Shown piece after piece: positions 33,801 to 46,216 of a stretch of DNA of 64,000 nucleotides (position 1 is the first letter of the stretch; every line of letters begins with the position of its first letter). The DNA is from Deltaproteobacteria bacterium. GTDB lineage: Bacteria; Myxococcota_A; UBA796; UBA2385. The notes under the pieces were generated by a model. It did no database searches. It was not told where the DNA came from and saw only the letters and a program-made list of their open reading frames with translations. The stretch covers positions 1 to 64,000 of the forward strand of contig JAGYJW010000022.1 in the NCBI GenBank assembly GCA_018401435.1, given 5' to 3'. Made by a program: the position numbers and the translations under genes.

Positions 33801-34529
33801 ATGCTCGTCGCCCCCCACCGCCACCTGCTCTTCTTTGCCCCGCTGGCCTTGCTCCTGGCATGCAAGGACGAAGGGGGCGTCGATGGGCCCCAAGCCCTCT
33901 CCTTCTCAGGGACGGGCTCTTGCGCCACCGGACAGGTCAGCAGCGCCTCCTTTGACGACGCCCTCACGCTGGAAGGCTGGGTGCGGGCCAACCCCAACCC
34001 CCTCTACCGCCAGCATGTGCTCCTGGCCTGGCCCGGCGCATTCGCCCTCTTCCAGGATCCCGACGGCACGCTCTTCTTCACCAATGGCGAGGACGGCGAC
34101 GCCGGCGTGTCGGGCTTTGGCGACTGGATGGACGGCACGCTGCACCATGTCGCCGCGCAGTGGTCCGATGGCCAGAGCGCGCTCTACCTGGACGGCGAAC
34201 GCCTGGGCACCAATGTGCTGGCCACCTATGGCGACGCCCCCGAAAACACGGTGCACATCGGCTGCTGGCCCGACCGTGACATGGTGCACGACGGCATCAT
34301 CGACGAGGTGCGGGTGTCGGGCGTGGCCCGCTACGAGGCCGCCGGCTTTGATCCGCCCACGGCACCCTTCACCCAAGACGCCGACACCTTCCTGCTCTTC
34401 CACATGGACGAAGGAGAGGGCGATGTCACCGTGGACGCGGTGGTCGGCCTGGAGCTTTCCTTGAAGAAGGTCGAATGGGTGCCCTTCACCCTGAGCGCGG
34501 GTGTCGGCACGGCCGCCGAAGGGGAATAG
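33801..34529 (+). CDS. LamG-like (concanavalin A-like) lipoprotein
   Basis: 242 aa from the ATG at 33801. Lipoprotein signal ending L-A-L-L-L-A-C. The mature part is a LamG/laminin-G-like jelly roll: F-D-D-A-L-T-L-E-G-W-V-R-A-N, L-H-H-V-A-A-Q-W-S-D-G-Q-S-A-L-Y-L-D-G, I-I-D-E-V-R-V-S-G-V-A-R-Y. These domains bind glycans or proteins at the cell surface. A TAACAT at 33781 may be its -10. Confidence 0.8.
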   Translation: MLVAPHRHLLFFAPLALLLACKDEGGVDGPQALSFSGTGSCATGQVSSASFDDALTLEGWVRANPNPLYRQHVLLAWPGAFALFQDPDGTLFFTNGEDGDAGVSGFGDWMDGTLHHVAAQWSDGQSALYLDGERLGTNVLATYGDAPENTVHIGCWPDRDMVHDGIIDEVRVSGVARYEAAGFDPPTAPFTQDADTFLLFHMDEGEGDVTVDAVVGLELSLKKVEWVPFTLSAGVGTAAEGE

Positions 34530-34576
34530 GAAGGGGGGCGGGGCTTCACCGGCTCCGTCCGCATCCGGGAGCCCCC

Positions 34577-35746
34577 ATGAGCACCAAGAGCAAGGTCGCC
34601 TTCGTCCGCACCAGCCCGAAGACCGTGCTGGACGACTACGCCCGCCTGCTGGATCTCGCCGACTACCGGTCGATCCTCGACCCCCAGGCGACGACCATCC
34701 TCAAGAACAACATCTCCTGGCACATGCTCTACCCGAGCGCCAATACCACCCCCTGGCAGATTGAGGGTGTGGCCCGGAAGATGCGCCAGGACGGCTTTCA
34801 GGACCTGGTGGTGGTGGAGAACCGCACCGTGGTCACCAAGGCCAAGAAGGGCGAGAAGCTCAACAACTTCACCCCGGTGCACGAGAAATACGGCCTGCCG
34901 GTGAAGTACAACTTCAACCCTGCCGACATGCGCTGGGTGACCTACGAGCCCAAGGGGCCCATGCTGGTCCTGGACAAGGTCTACCCCAAGGGCATCCGCA
35001 TCCCGGACTACTTCTTTGGCAAGAATGTGGTGCACCTGCCCACGCTCAAGACCCACATCTACACCGACTACACCTGCGCCCTCAAGAACGCCTTTGGCGG
35101 GCTGCTGGACAAGTCGCGCCATTACACCCACCCGGTCATCCACGAGACGCTGGTGGACCTGCTGCGCATCCAGAAGGAGATCCAGGCCAGCACCTTTGCG
35201 GTGGCCGATGGCACCACCGCCGGCAGCGGCCCGGGCCCTCGCACCATGACGCCGGTGGTGAAGAATGTGCTGCTGGCATCGGACGACCAGGTCGCCCTGG
35301 ACGCCGTGGCCGCCAAGCTGCTGGGCTTTGATCCCATGTCGGTCAAGTGCATCCGCCTGGCCACCGAGGCCGGCCTGGGCAATGGCCACCTGGACGACAT
35401 CGAGGTCATCGGCGACGCTGACACCGCCGAGATCAAGCGCACCGACTGGGAATTCGTCGTGGGCGACAACGCCGCCAGCAAGGTGGGCGACCTCTTCTGG
35501 TTCGGGCCGATGAAGCCCCTGGCCAAGCTGATGTTTCAGACCCCGATGGTCAACGCCTTCATCATGGGCAGCTTCATCTACCACGACTATATCTGGTACC
35601 CGACCGAGGGCCGCAAGACGGTGGACAAGTGGCTGCGCGACACCGAGTGGGGCCAGCTCTTCTTGCAATATGGCGACCCCTTCGCCGAAAGCGGCGGCGC
35701 CCGCGCCGGTCTCGCCGCCCTCAAGCCCCTGCTGGGCCGGCTCTGA
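34577..35746 (+). CDS. DUF362 domain-containing protein
   Basis: 389 aa, ATG at 34577 with GGGAGC upstream. DUF362 hallmarks are T-I-L-K-N-N-I-S-W near 45, L-P-T-L-K-T-H and C-A-L-K-N-A-F-G-G-L near 155-175, and D-Q-V-A-L-D-A-V-A-A-K-L-L near 240. Many DUF362 proteins carry a ferredoxin-like [4Fe-4S] region; none is visible here. No signal peptide. Biochemical function is unknown. It may be co-transcribed with the LamG lipoprotein 47 nt upstream. Confidence 0.8.
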   Translation: MSTKSKVAFVRTSPKTVLDDYARLLDLADYRSILDPQATTILKNNISWHMLYPSANTTPWQIEGVARKMRQDGFQDLVVVENRTVVTKAKKGEKLNNFTPVHEKYGLPVKYNFNPADMRWVTYEPKGPMLVLDKVYPKGIRIPDYFFGKNVVHLPTLKTHIYTDYTCALKNAFGGLLDKSRHYTHPVIHETLVDLLRIQKEIQASTFAVADGTTAGSGPGPRTMTPVVKNVLLASDDQVALDAVAAKLLGFDPMSVKCIRLATEAGLGNGHLDDIEVIGDADTAEIKRTDWEFVVGDNAASKVGDLFWFGPMKPLAKLMFQTPMVNAFIMGSFIYHDYIWYPTEGRKTVDKWLRDTEWGQLFLQYGDPFAESGGARAGLAALKPLLGRL

Positions 35747-35752
35747 AGCGGA

Positions 35753-36688
35753 TCAGATCCGGACCCCCGCCGGCATCGGCGGCCGCGGGGAGCCGGCGGG
35801 CTGGGGCAGAGCGAGAAGCGGGCGGTGGCCGGGTAGAGGTGCAGCTCCATCGCCTCGTCCAAGGCCAGCAGCATCCCATCGGGAATAGGCTCCCAGTGGT
35901 CCTCTTCGCCGATGGGCTCGCTGGCCACCAACAGGTGGTTGACCTTGCGCACCGAACCCTCGGGCAAGGGGGCCTGGCCAAAGCGGGCGACCGAGGGCAG
36001 CTCCCGGAAGCAGAGCTTCTCGGCCGGGCAGGTGTCGAAGTCGGCGCAGCGCTTCTTCTGGCTGGCCAGGTAGAGGTCGAGGCCAGCCCGCTGGGCAAAG
36101 AAGCTGCGCCCGTTGGTGAGGATGAAGTTCACCGGGGGCGGGTGGCGCAGCCTGTTGGGCCCAGCCAAAGAGCTGGTCGGTGGCAGCGCGCAGGGCCTCG
36201 GCCGCCTGGGGAAGATCGGGGTTGCAGCGCCCATGTTCGGGCACGCCCGCGTCCATCGGCGGCACCAAACGCGCCGGAAATGTGCGCCGAGTCGGGTCTT
36301 TTTGCCGAAATCAGGTCCGAGTGAGTGGGGCTGGCCGCCAGGGTCTGATCCTGCCATCCTCCAAAAGCCAGGTACGCCGATAATAAGCAGGCTAGGCATT
36401 ACTCACCTGAAAAGGGTGGTATTGAAGCGATCGGCCTGCCTTTGGCGCAGCCACCGATACTGCCACGAAGGCGTGGCTCTGCAGGCGACTGCTCAGGCGC
36501 TTGAAGCGCTCGTCGCTGGCAGCGCCGGCATCGGCCTTGAGAATATAGGCTTCCTCCCCCAGATAATAGCCAATCCCCCAGCCGTCGCCATGGCCGCAGG
36601 CCTGGTTGGCGATGGCGTTTTCGGCCTCCACCAGCGAGCGGTGGGTGGTGGTGGGGACATTGCTTCGGAAGCCGAAGAGGCGGCACAT
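35753..36688 (-). pseudogene. class II glutamine amidotransferase (YafJ-like), frameshifted
   Basis: Starts at the ATG at 36688 with the catalytic Cys2 (M-C-R-L-F-G-F-R-S) and G-D-G-W-G-I-G-Y-Y. The Y-H-P-F-Q motif near residue 90 is followed at once by a stop. Sequence in other frames supplies the rest: A-A-E-A-L-R-A-A-T-D-Q-L-F-G-W-A, then P-P-P-V-N-F-I-L-T-N-G-R-S-F-F-A, then V-N-H-L-L-V-A-S-E-P-I and I-P-D-G-M-L-L-A-L-D-E. Breaks are near 36390, 36290 and 36165, and one more near 35810. The conserved F-A-H-N-G segment is not found. The 36290-36420 stretch is less GC-rich than its surroundings. Confidence 0.65.
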
Positions 36689-36818
36689 GGTGGGTGTTGT
36701 GGCTGGGGGTTCGACCCCCGATAACCGACAGGGACCCGCATCGCGGCGGGGCCCATGCAGGGCCGCCCCTGTGCCCCAACCGAGATAGGGAGGCGAGGCT
36801 CAGCCCCCGGACCCCCAG

Positions 36819-37218
36819 ATGCTCAACCTCGGCTTTGGCGAGATCGCGCTGATCGTTGCGCTGGCCATCGTGGTGGTCGGCCCTGACCGGCTGCCCGAGA
36901 TGCTCCGCTTCCTGGGCAAGCAGTATGGCCGCCTGATGCGGGCCAGCAACGAGCTGCGCCGCGCCTTCATGATCGAGGCCGACCGCGACGAGGCCGCCCG
37001 CCGGGCCGACGCTCTGCGGCAGCGCCGGGAACAAGCCCGCAAGCGGGCCGAGGAGGCGCGCAACCGGGCCATCGAGCGCGCCCAGCTGACCGAAGGCGGG
37101 CGAGCCGTGCCCGCGGACGGGCCCCTTGAGCGACGATCAGAGGCCACCCCCCGACCCCACCCGCCCCGAGTGGCAGGCCCGCCGAGGCCCGCCGGCCAAG
37201 TCCAGCCCCGGCCGATGA
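36819..37218 (+). CDS. tatB: twin-arginine translocase TatA/TatB-type subunit, probable frameshift near the end
   Basis: Starts M-L-N-L-G-F-G-E-I-A-L-I-V-A-L-A-I-V-V-V-G-P-D-R-L-P-E, an N-terminal membrane helix with the G-P-x-x-L-P hinge and amphipathic helix of TatA/TatB. The charged coiled-coil tail (about 40-90) favours TatB. The opening frame then has no stop before tatC; a one-base shift at about 37105-37120 leads into G-P-L-S-D-D-Q-R-P-P-P-D-P-T-R-P-E-W and a stop at 37216, 12 nt before tatC. This gives about 133 aa. Works with TatC in exporting folded proteins with twin-Arg signals. Confidence 0.8.
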
Positions 37219-37230
37219 GGAGGCACCCCA

Positions 37231-38061
37231 ATGAGCGAGAGCAGCCCGCCTCCTGCCGCCACCGCCGACGGCCTCTTTCCCCGGTCCGACAACGAATTCG
37301 ATCCGGTCGAGGCCTACCGCATGCCCCTGATGGAGCACCTGCGGGAGCTTCGCCGGCGGCTGATCGTCATTCTCATCGCCACCGGCATCGCATTCGGTGT
37401 CTGCTCCTTCTACGCCAACGAGATCTGGGCCTTCTTGGTTGCCCCCATGCAAGAGGTGCTCGAAGCCAGCGGTCGCGAGGCCACCATGGCCGTGACCGAG
37501 CCCCTCGAAGGCTTCATGACCCTGCTCAAGGTGGCGGGCGCGGCGGCGGTGGGAGTGGCCAGCCCGGTCATCTTCTTCGAGATCTGGCGCTTCGTCGCGC
37601 CGGGCCTCTATGGCAGCGAAAAGAAGGTGCTGCTGCCCCTGGTCTTCAGCTCGACCCTGCTCTTTCTGACCGGGGCGGCCTTCTGCTACTACGTCATCTT
37701 TGGCTATGCCTTCCCCTTCTTCATCGACGTGACCGGCCGCGAGATCGCCGCGATGATGAAGATCTCCAGCTACCTGAGCTTCGTGACCCGCATGATCGTG
37801 GCCTTCGGGATCTGCTTTCAGCTGCCGGTCATCGTCTTCTTCCTGGCGCGCATCGGGCTCATCGACCACAAGGACATGACGCGCTTCTTCCGCTACGCCA
37901 TCGTCGGCATCTTCGTGGTGTCGGCCTTCCTGACGCCGCCGGATGTGGTGTCCCAGATGCTGATGGCCGGGCCCCTGACGGTGCTCTACATCATCGGCAT
38001 CGGCGTGGCGCGGATCTTCACCACCAAGAAGCGCGAAGACCCCGAGGCCCTGCCTGCCTGA
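37231..38061 (+). CDS. tatC: twin-arginine translocase subunit TatC
   Basis: 276 aa, GAGGAGG upstream of the ATG. Six hydrophobic helices; typical motifs are M-P-L-M-E-H-L-R-E-L-R-R-R-L near residue 33, E-P-L-E-G-F-M-T-L-L-K near 90, F-F-E-I-W-R-F-V-A-P-G-L near 114 and T-P-P-D-V-V-S-Q near 231. It is the signal-peptide receptor of the Tat pathway in the inner membrane, paired with the TatB-like gene directly upstream. Confidence 0.95.
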   Translation: MSESSPPPAATADGLFPRSDNEFDPVEAYRMPLMEHLRELRRRLIVILIATGIAFGVCSFYANEIWAFLVAPMQEVLEASGREATMAVTEPLEGFMTLLKVAGAAAVGVASPVIFFEIWRFVAPGLYGSEKKVLLPLVFSSTLLFLTGAAFCYYVIFGYAFPFFIDVTGREIAAMMKISSYLSFVTRMIVAFGICFQLPVIVFFLARIGLIDHKDMTRFFRYAIVGIFVVSAFLTPPDVVSQMLMAGPLTVLYIIGIGVARIFTTKKREDPEALPA

Positions 38062-38093
38062 AGGGCGCTCGGCCGCGCGGCTTGCCTGCGCGC

Positions 38094-40120
38094 TCAGCCC
38101 AGGTCGAGCAGCTGCGCCCGGGCCTCGACCACATCGCCCTCTTTGACGTGAATGCGCGACACCACCCCATCTTGGGGGGCCTTCAGCTCATTCTCCATCT
38201 TCATGGCCTCGATGACCAGCACGGGCTGGCCCTTCTTGACGGCCTCGCCCTCGGCCACCAGCAGGCGCACGATGCGGCCGGGCATCTGGGTCTTGAGGGA
38301 GGAGGCCCCGCCGCCGTTGGCGATGCGCAAGGCGCGCCGCCGGGGGTCCATGACCTGGGCCTCGTGGGGGATGCCGAGCACATCCACCACAAAGCCGTCG
38401 TCGGTGGGCACCAGGCCGGCCTCCCAGGCGCGGCCGTCCATCATCAAGGACAAGACGCCCGCTTCGGGGCGGAGGGCCTCCACCTCGATGGGCGGGCCGT
38501 CGTCGATGGACAGGGCGTAGTGGGGCCCGCCGCCGCCGGCCGGCGCGGGCAGCAGGTGGATGCGCACCCGGCGGGTGACCTCTCCCACGGTGATCTCGTA
38601 GATGCCGCGCTTCTCCTGGCTCATCGGGTGCTCCACTTCCAGCGGCTGCTGGCGGGTGCGGCGGCGGCCGGGCGGGCCACCGCGTGGTCGCTCCAAGGCG
38701 CCGATGGCCGCGGCCACCACCGCGACGGCGTCGTTGCGGGTGGCGGCGCTCAGCCGCTCCATGCGGGCCTCGGACAAGAAGCCCGTGTCCACATCCCCGG
38801 ACCGGAAGTCGGGGTCGTCCAACAAGGCGCGAAAGAAGGGGATCGAGGTCTGGATGCCGCGCACCCGGTACTCGCGCAAGGCCCGGGCGGCGCGCTGGAT
38901 GGCGGCGGGGCGGTCCTCGCCCCAGACCACCAGCTTGGCCACCATGGGGTCGTAGTGGATGGGCACCTCGGCGCCGCCGTAGACATAGCCATCCACCCGC
39001 ACCCAGGGGCCGGCGGGCTCGCGGTAGCTGCGGATGAGGCCCGGGCTGGGCGCCCAGTTGTTGGCGGGATCCTCGGCGTAGATCCGGAATTCCAGGGCGT
39101 GACCGCGCTGGTGGATGTCGGCCTGCTCCATCCACAGGGCTCGCCCGCCGCCACCCGAAGCTGGGCGTGCACCAGGTCGATGCCGGTCACCAGCTCGGTG
39201 ACGGGGTGCTCCACCTGCAGGCGGGTGTTCATCTCCAAGAAGTAGAAGCTGCCGTCCTGGGCGTACATGAACTCGATGGTGCCCGCACCCTCGTAGTCCA
39301 CGGCCTGGGCCGCCCGAACCGCCACATCGGCCATGGCCTGACGGGTTTCGGGGGAGAGCACCGGGCAGGGGCTCTCTTCGACCACCTTCTGGTTGCGGCG
39401 CTGGATGGAGCAGTCGCGTTCGAAGAGGTGGACGCAGTTGCCATAGCGATCGGCCAGCACCTGCATCTCGACATGGCGCGGACGCAGGATGAGCTTCTCG
39501 ATGTAGACGGCGTCGTCGCCAAAGGAGCTGATGGCTTCGGACCGGGCCTGCCGGTAGGCGCTGGCCATCGTCGGCCGCCATCACCCGGCGCATGCCCTTG
39601 CCTCCGCCGCCGGCCGCGGCCTTGAGCATGACGGGGTAGCCGATCTGTGCGGCCACCTTCATCGCGTCTTCGAGATCCCGCAGGGGCTCGGTGAGTGCCG
39701 AGCACGATGGGCGCGCGGCAGCGCCATGCGGGCCCGGCTCTCGGTCTTGCTGCCCATGGCCTGGATGGCGCTGGGGGGCGGGCCGATCCAGATCAGACCG
39801 GCGTCGATGACCGCCTGGGCAAAGCCGGCATTCTCAGAGAGGAACCCATAGCCAGGGTGGATGGCGTCCGCCCCGGTCTCTTGGGCGACGGCCAGCACCT
39901 TGTCGGCGCGCAGGTAGCTCTGGGCGCTGGGCGCCGGGCCAATGCAGCGGGCCTCGCGGGCGGTGCGCACATGCAAGGACAGGCGGTCGGCGTCGGAGTA
40001 GACCGCGACCGTGTCGATGCCGCGCTCATGGCAGCCGCGGATGATGCGCACGGCAATCTCGCCGCGGTTGGCGATGAGCACCTTGCGAATGGGCCGGAGT
40101 TCAGGGGTGGCGGGCTTCAT
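38094..40120 (-). CDS. acetyl-/propionyl-CoA carboxylase alpha subunit (biotin carboxylase + biotin carrier), frameshifted
   Basis: From the ATG at 40120 the biotin carboxylase domain starts [16 protein letters not shown]. Breaks near 39720, 39570 and 39145 move the frame, but motifs continue in order: [13 protein letters not shown] (ATP-grasp Gly loop), [22 protein letters not shown]. The last frame (38094-39140) ends with the biotinyl domain, E-A-M-K-M-E-N-E-L, whose Lys carries biotin. About 675 codons in all, the size of acyl-CoA carboxylase alpha subunits. A beta subunit is not in the window, so the acyl substrate is open. Conserved content suggests sequence errors, not decay. Confidence 0.85.
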
Positions 40121-40207
40121 GGGCTCGCTGCTAACGCGGGCAACCCCCTGGGGCACCCGGCCGGAGCCCCGCGGGCGCTATGCTGAGCGCCTTGCCCCGG
40201 AGCGCCC

Positions 40208-41178
40208 ATGCGCCAGCCGCCGTCCCCTGCCCTGCTCGTCCTGTTGGCCCTGGGCTGCGCGGGGGGCGATGGCGGGCCGACCGATGCCACCGGCCAGGCC
40301 GGCGACGGCGGCGCAGAGACCGGGCTGACGGAGGACTGTGGACCGCCCCAGACGCCCTCCTTGGCCGGCTGCCTGGTGGTGGCCTGGACCGACCCGGAGG
40401 CCGACACCCGCGTGCCCGAGGTGCAGCGCACCCGCTACGACGGCGAGGGCCGGCGGGTGTCAGCGACCACCGCAACCCCGACGACTGGGAGGACTTCACC
40501 GTCTGCACCTATGACTGGCTGAGCGGCGACGTGCCCCTGGCCGAGTGGTGCGTCGGCCGCAGCACCTACCGCTACGACTGGACCCATGACGCCGCCGGCC
40601 ACCTCGCCGGCAAGCGCTACGACGCCGGCTGGGACGGCACCGTGGACAAGACCTGGGTCTATGAGACCAACGCGGCCGGCCAGGTGGTGCACGAGGGGCA
40701 GGATCAAGACCTGGACGGCATCATCGACGCGACCACCACCTATGACTGGGACGCTGCGGGCCACCTGCTGGAGGAGCGCTGGGACTACAACGCCGATGGC
40801 GCCACCGACTACCAGCGCAGCTTCGCCTATGACGCCGATGGGCGGCGGATTTCAGAGGTGGTGGACGACGACGGCGACGGCCAGGCCAACCGCAGCACCA
40901 CCTGGACCTACGCCCTGGACGGCCGCCTTCAGCGGGTGGAGATCGACCAGGACGGCGATGGCCAGGCCGACAGCCGGGCAATCCACCGCTACGAGGCCTG
41001 CCTGCTCAGCGAGGTGGAGACCACCGACAGCAGCGGCGTGCGCAGCCTGGAGACCTGGACCTGGACCCCCGAGGGCCGGGTTGCCCAGGTGGAGGGCGAC
41101 TGGAATTCCGATGGCGTCACCGACGCGCGCAGCTGGTACGACTACGCCTGCCCCGGGGGGCAGGCGCAGGGGGATTGA
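40208..41178 (+). CDS. lipoprotein with YD-like repeats, one frameshift
   Basis: Signal [18 protein letters not shown] gives a lipoprotein. The first frame holds to about 40460 ([12 protein letters not shown]); the other continues [13 protein letters not shown] to the stop. The remainder consists of about eight units of the form T-Y/W-x-Y-D-x2-G-x-L/R-x3-E, alternating with D-x-D-G-D-G-Q-A short Asp loops, resembling YD (RHS-type) repeats with Ca-binding loops. The span is not a multiple of three, consistent with one lost base. It would fold as a beta-rich surface protein. Confidence 0.65.
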
Positions 41179-41214
41179 AGGCGGCCGCGGGGCGGCCGGC
41201 CGTCTCTGCAGAGA

Positions 41215-43662
<2,448 letters not shown>

Positions 43663-43740
43663 CAAGACCTCGTGGGGGGCCAGGGGTGTAGGGGGAGCAT
43701 ATTCGCGGACCTCGCTCCGGCAAGGCGCGGACCGCGCGCT

Positions 43741-45672
43741 TCAGTCAAAGCGTCCAAGCTCTCGCAGGTGTGCTTCGTAGGCCGGCATGTCATCGGTCGG
43801 CCAGGACCGGGTGCTGAGGCCCTCGGGTGTGGGGCGCAGTGCAGGGGGCGCGGTGGCCTGTCCCAAGAGGTCCCAGACCACCAGGGCCCCATCCACGGCG
43901 ACCGGCGGGCCCAGGGCGTCGATGATTCGTTGCTGGGCGAGGAAGGGCGCACCTGCGCGGTCATCGCCCCCGCGCCCGCCATAGGCCCAGCGGTGCAGAT
44001 CCGAGTCCATCAGGTGGCGATCGAGGACCACCCAGCGATACCCTTCGGCCTTCAGGGCGGACAGCTCGTTGGGGTTGAATTCCAGCGGATCGCCGGGATC
44101 CCGGGTCACCCGCTTCAGCGCCTGGATGAAGCTGTTGCCCAGCCGCTTCTTGTAGCCCTCGGGCCAGAAGATCGAGGCGTTCTCGGCCATGCCCCCAAAG
44201 GTGGGCTGCCCGTGAACGGCCTGCCAGGCGATGGAGATGCGGGCCAGCCCCACCGGCAGCTCAATCAGGCCGCCCCCCTCGTCGCCGATGAAGGCATAGA
44301 CCGCGGGCGGGCTGAGATCGCGGTGCAGCAAGGGCCAGGCGAGGTGGCGGTGCTGTTCGGCGAGGTTCAGCGCCACCAGCCCCAGGGGCAGCAGCCAGGC
44401 GGGCGCTCGGGCCAGCCGGGCGGTCGCGTTCGCCCGGTCCACCAGGCCGCCCAGGCCCAGGCTGAGGGCCACAAAGACCATCACCAGCAGCCGGTAGGGG
44501 AACCACAGCCGGTCGAAGAAGGGCAGCCCGTGGTAGAGCAGCATGTAGTGGGGCAGCACGATGTCGCGGTCGGGCCCCACCGGAATCACCGGCCCCAGGC
44601 TGAGCAGGCCGCAGAGCAGCGCCACACCCAGCCAGCGCGTGCGCCCCCGCCCCAGCAAGACAAAGAGCAGGCCGCCCAGCCCCCAGCTGAGGTGGCCCAA
44701 CATGGGCTGGCCCCGGGTCTCCATCAGGTAGGAGCCGTGCAGGGTGGCCTCGACGTTGTTGGGCAGGGGCGGAGGCTTCTCGAAGAGGGCCTGCCAGAGG
44801 GGCGCGCTGCTGTCGGTGAGGCCGGGCACCTCCCCTCCCCCAGCGGACCCGGCCATGGCGGCGATCCCGGGCCCCACCGCCAAGAGGCAGGCCAGCGCGG
44901 CGATGCCATAGGACAGCAGCAGGCGGCCCCGGGGCAGCCGCGGGCGCCACAACGCGACCCCGGCGAGCCAGGCAAAGGCAAAGGCCATGAAGAAGCCCAT
45001 GAACCAGTAGGTCCAGGCTTGCAGGGCCGTCATCAGGCCCGCCAGCACCGCCGCCCGCAGCCGCCCGTGCCGGTCCAGGTCGGGATCTTCGAGGTCCAGG
45101 AAGGCGGCCAGGGCCAGCGGCAAGAAGGGCAGAAAGGCCTGGGTCAGCCGCCCCGTCATCAGCTCGAAGAGGGTGTAGGGGTTGGCCATCCACAGCAGGG
45201 TGGCCGCCAGGGCCCCCCAGCTGAAGACGCCCAGCCGCCCGCCACCCAGGACGCGGCGGGCCAGCGGGCGAAAGGCCAGCCCGTTTCCAAGCAGCATCAA
45301 GCCCACGAAAAAGGGCTGATAGTCGGGAAAGCCGAAGATGCGGGTGAGCGGCCAGGCGGCGGCGGCATCGACGAAGTTGTTGCCGGTGTGGGCGAAGATG
45401 TCCTTGCCCAGCGGGTAGAACATCAGGTTGGTGAAGCCCGGGTCTTGCATCGTCTCGATGCAGCGGCCGATCCACCAGTAGAACCAGAAGGTGCCGTACA
45501 TATCGACGCCATCGCCGATGACCTCGCCCCTGCGCAGCAGGGCGGGCAGGACCGCACCCAGGGCCACCCCCACCATCAGGACCCACTGCAGCCAGGGGGG
45601 CGGCGGCGGCCGGGCGGGCGCGGGCGTGGAGGGGGCGGCATCGGCTGCTCTAACCCCACCCCGCCTTGACAT
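43741..45672 (-). CDS. polytopic membrane protein, GT-C glycosyltransferase-like
   Basis: About 643 aa from the ATG at 45672; the frame is open to 45741 but that part overlaps the divergent gene's leader. It has about ten to twelve hydrophobic helices. An Asp near the first periplasmic loop (G-D-G-V-D-M-Y-G-T-F-W-F-Y-W) recalls GT-C enzymes that use polyprenyl-phosphate sugars. The C-terminal about 150 residues are soluble and presumably periplasmic. YfhO/PMT-like function is inferred from topology only. Confidence 0.65.
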   Translation of the reverse strand: MSRRGGVRAADAAPSTPAPARPPPPPWLQWVLMVGVALGAVLPALLRRGEVIGDGVDMYGTFWFYWWIGRCIETMQDPGFTNLMFYPLGKDIFAHTGNNFVDAAAAWPLTRIFGFPDYQPFFVGLMLLGNGLAFRPLARRVLGGGRLGVFSWGALAATLLWMANPYTLFELMTGRLTQAFLPFLPLALAAFLDLEDPDLDRHGRLRAAVLAGLMTALQAWTYWFMGFFMAFAFAWLAGVALWRPRLPRGRLLLSYGIAALACLLAVGPGIAAMAGSAGGGEVPGLTDSSAPLWQALFEKPPPLPNNVEATLHGSYLMETRGQPMLGHLSWGLGGLLFVLLGRGRTRWLGVALLCGLLSLGPVIPVGPDRDIVLPHYMLLYHGLPFFDRLWFPYRLLVMVFVALSLGLGGLVDRANATARLARAPAWLLPLGLVALNLAEQHRHLAWPLLHRDLSPPAVYAFIGDEGGGLIELPVGLARISIAWQAVHGQPTFGGMAENASIFWPEGYKKRLGNSFIQALKRVTRDPGDPLEFNPNELSALKAEGYRWVVLDRHLMDSDLHRWAYGGRGGDDRAGAPFLAQQRIIDALGPPVAVDGALVVWDLLGQATAPPALRPTPEGLSTRSWPTDDMPAYEAHLRELGRFD

Positions 45673-45724
45673 GCCGTCAACAGCGGCGGTACACCCGGCG
45701 ACGGCGCCGATTGGAGGAGGGCCC

Positions 45725-46216
45725 ATGGACACGCTGCTCACGCTGGCCCTGCTCCTCCGCGATCTGGGCTTCCTGCTCTATGGCGGGCCCCTGGTGGCCT
45801 TTGCCATCCTGCTGCTGGTGGTCGAGCGCGTGCCCGGCATCGCGCCCTGGGAGCTGGTGCGCAGCTGGCGGGCCTGGGGGCCGGGCCTGGGCCTGGCGCT
45901 GGGAGCCACCGTCCTGGGGGCGCTGTCGGCCCACTGGCTGCGGCGGGGCGCCTTCACCTGGGGGGGCGTTGGCCTCGGCCAGCAGCTGGAGCTGGCGGCC
46001 TGGCTGGCCTTCCTGGTGCTCTGGCTGTCCAATATCAAGCTCGAGATCTGGACCCTGGAGCCCCTGCGGCGCCTGGACCGGGCCGGGGGCCTGAAGGATC
46101 CCGACGCCTACCGTGCGGCCTTGCCGCCGGTGCGCCTGCACCTGGCCCTGCACGGGGTGCTGGTGCTGATCGTGGTGGTGCTCAGCCGGCTGGCGGAGTC
46201 GGCGGCCGGGGGCTGA
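45725..46216 (+). CDS. small membrane protein, four predicted helices
   Basis: 163 aa, ATG at 45725 with GGAGGAGG upstream. Hydrophobic helices at about 8-30, 46-66, 83-105 and 137-157. A polar loop E-I-W-T-L-E-P-L-R-R-L-D sits before the last helix. No family recognised. It diverges from the large membrane protein and overlaps the mini membrane protein gene at its 3' end. Confidence 0.65.
   Translation: MDTLLTLALLLRDLGFLLYGGPLVAFAILLLVVERVPGIAPWELVRSWRAWGPGLGLALGATVLGALSAHWLRRGAFTWGGVGLGQQLELAAWLAFLVLWLSNIKLEIWTLEPLRRLDRAGGLKDPDAYRAALPPVRLHLALHGVLVLIVVVLSRLAESAAGG

Noticed and set aside
36705..36719. GGGGGTTCGACCCCC as a tRNA T-arm or tRNA remnant
   Set aside because: The loop is five bases, not seven, and no other cloverleaf arms are present. 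At most it is a short stable hairpin between divergent genes.
36819..39245. 808-residue read-through protein beginning with TatB
   Set aside because: After residue about 95 it reads through tatC and the carboxylase region in wrong frames. A one-base shift gives a normal TatB end before tatC.
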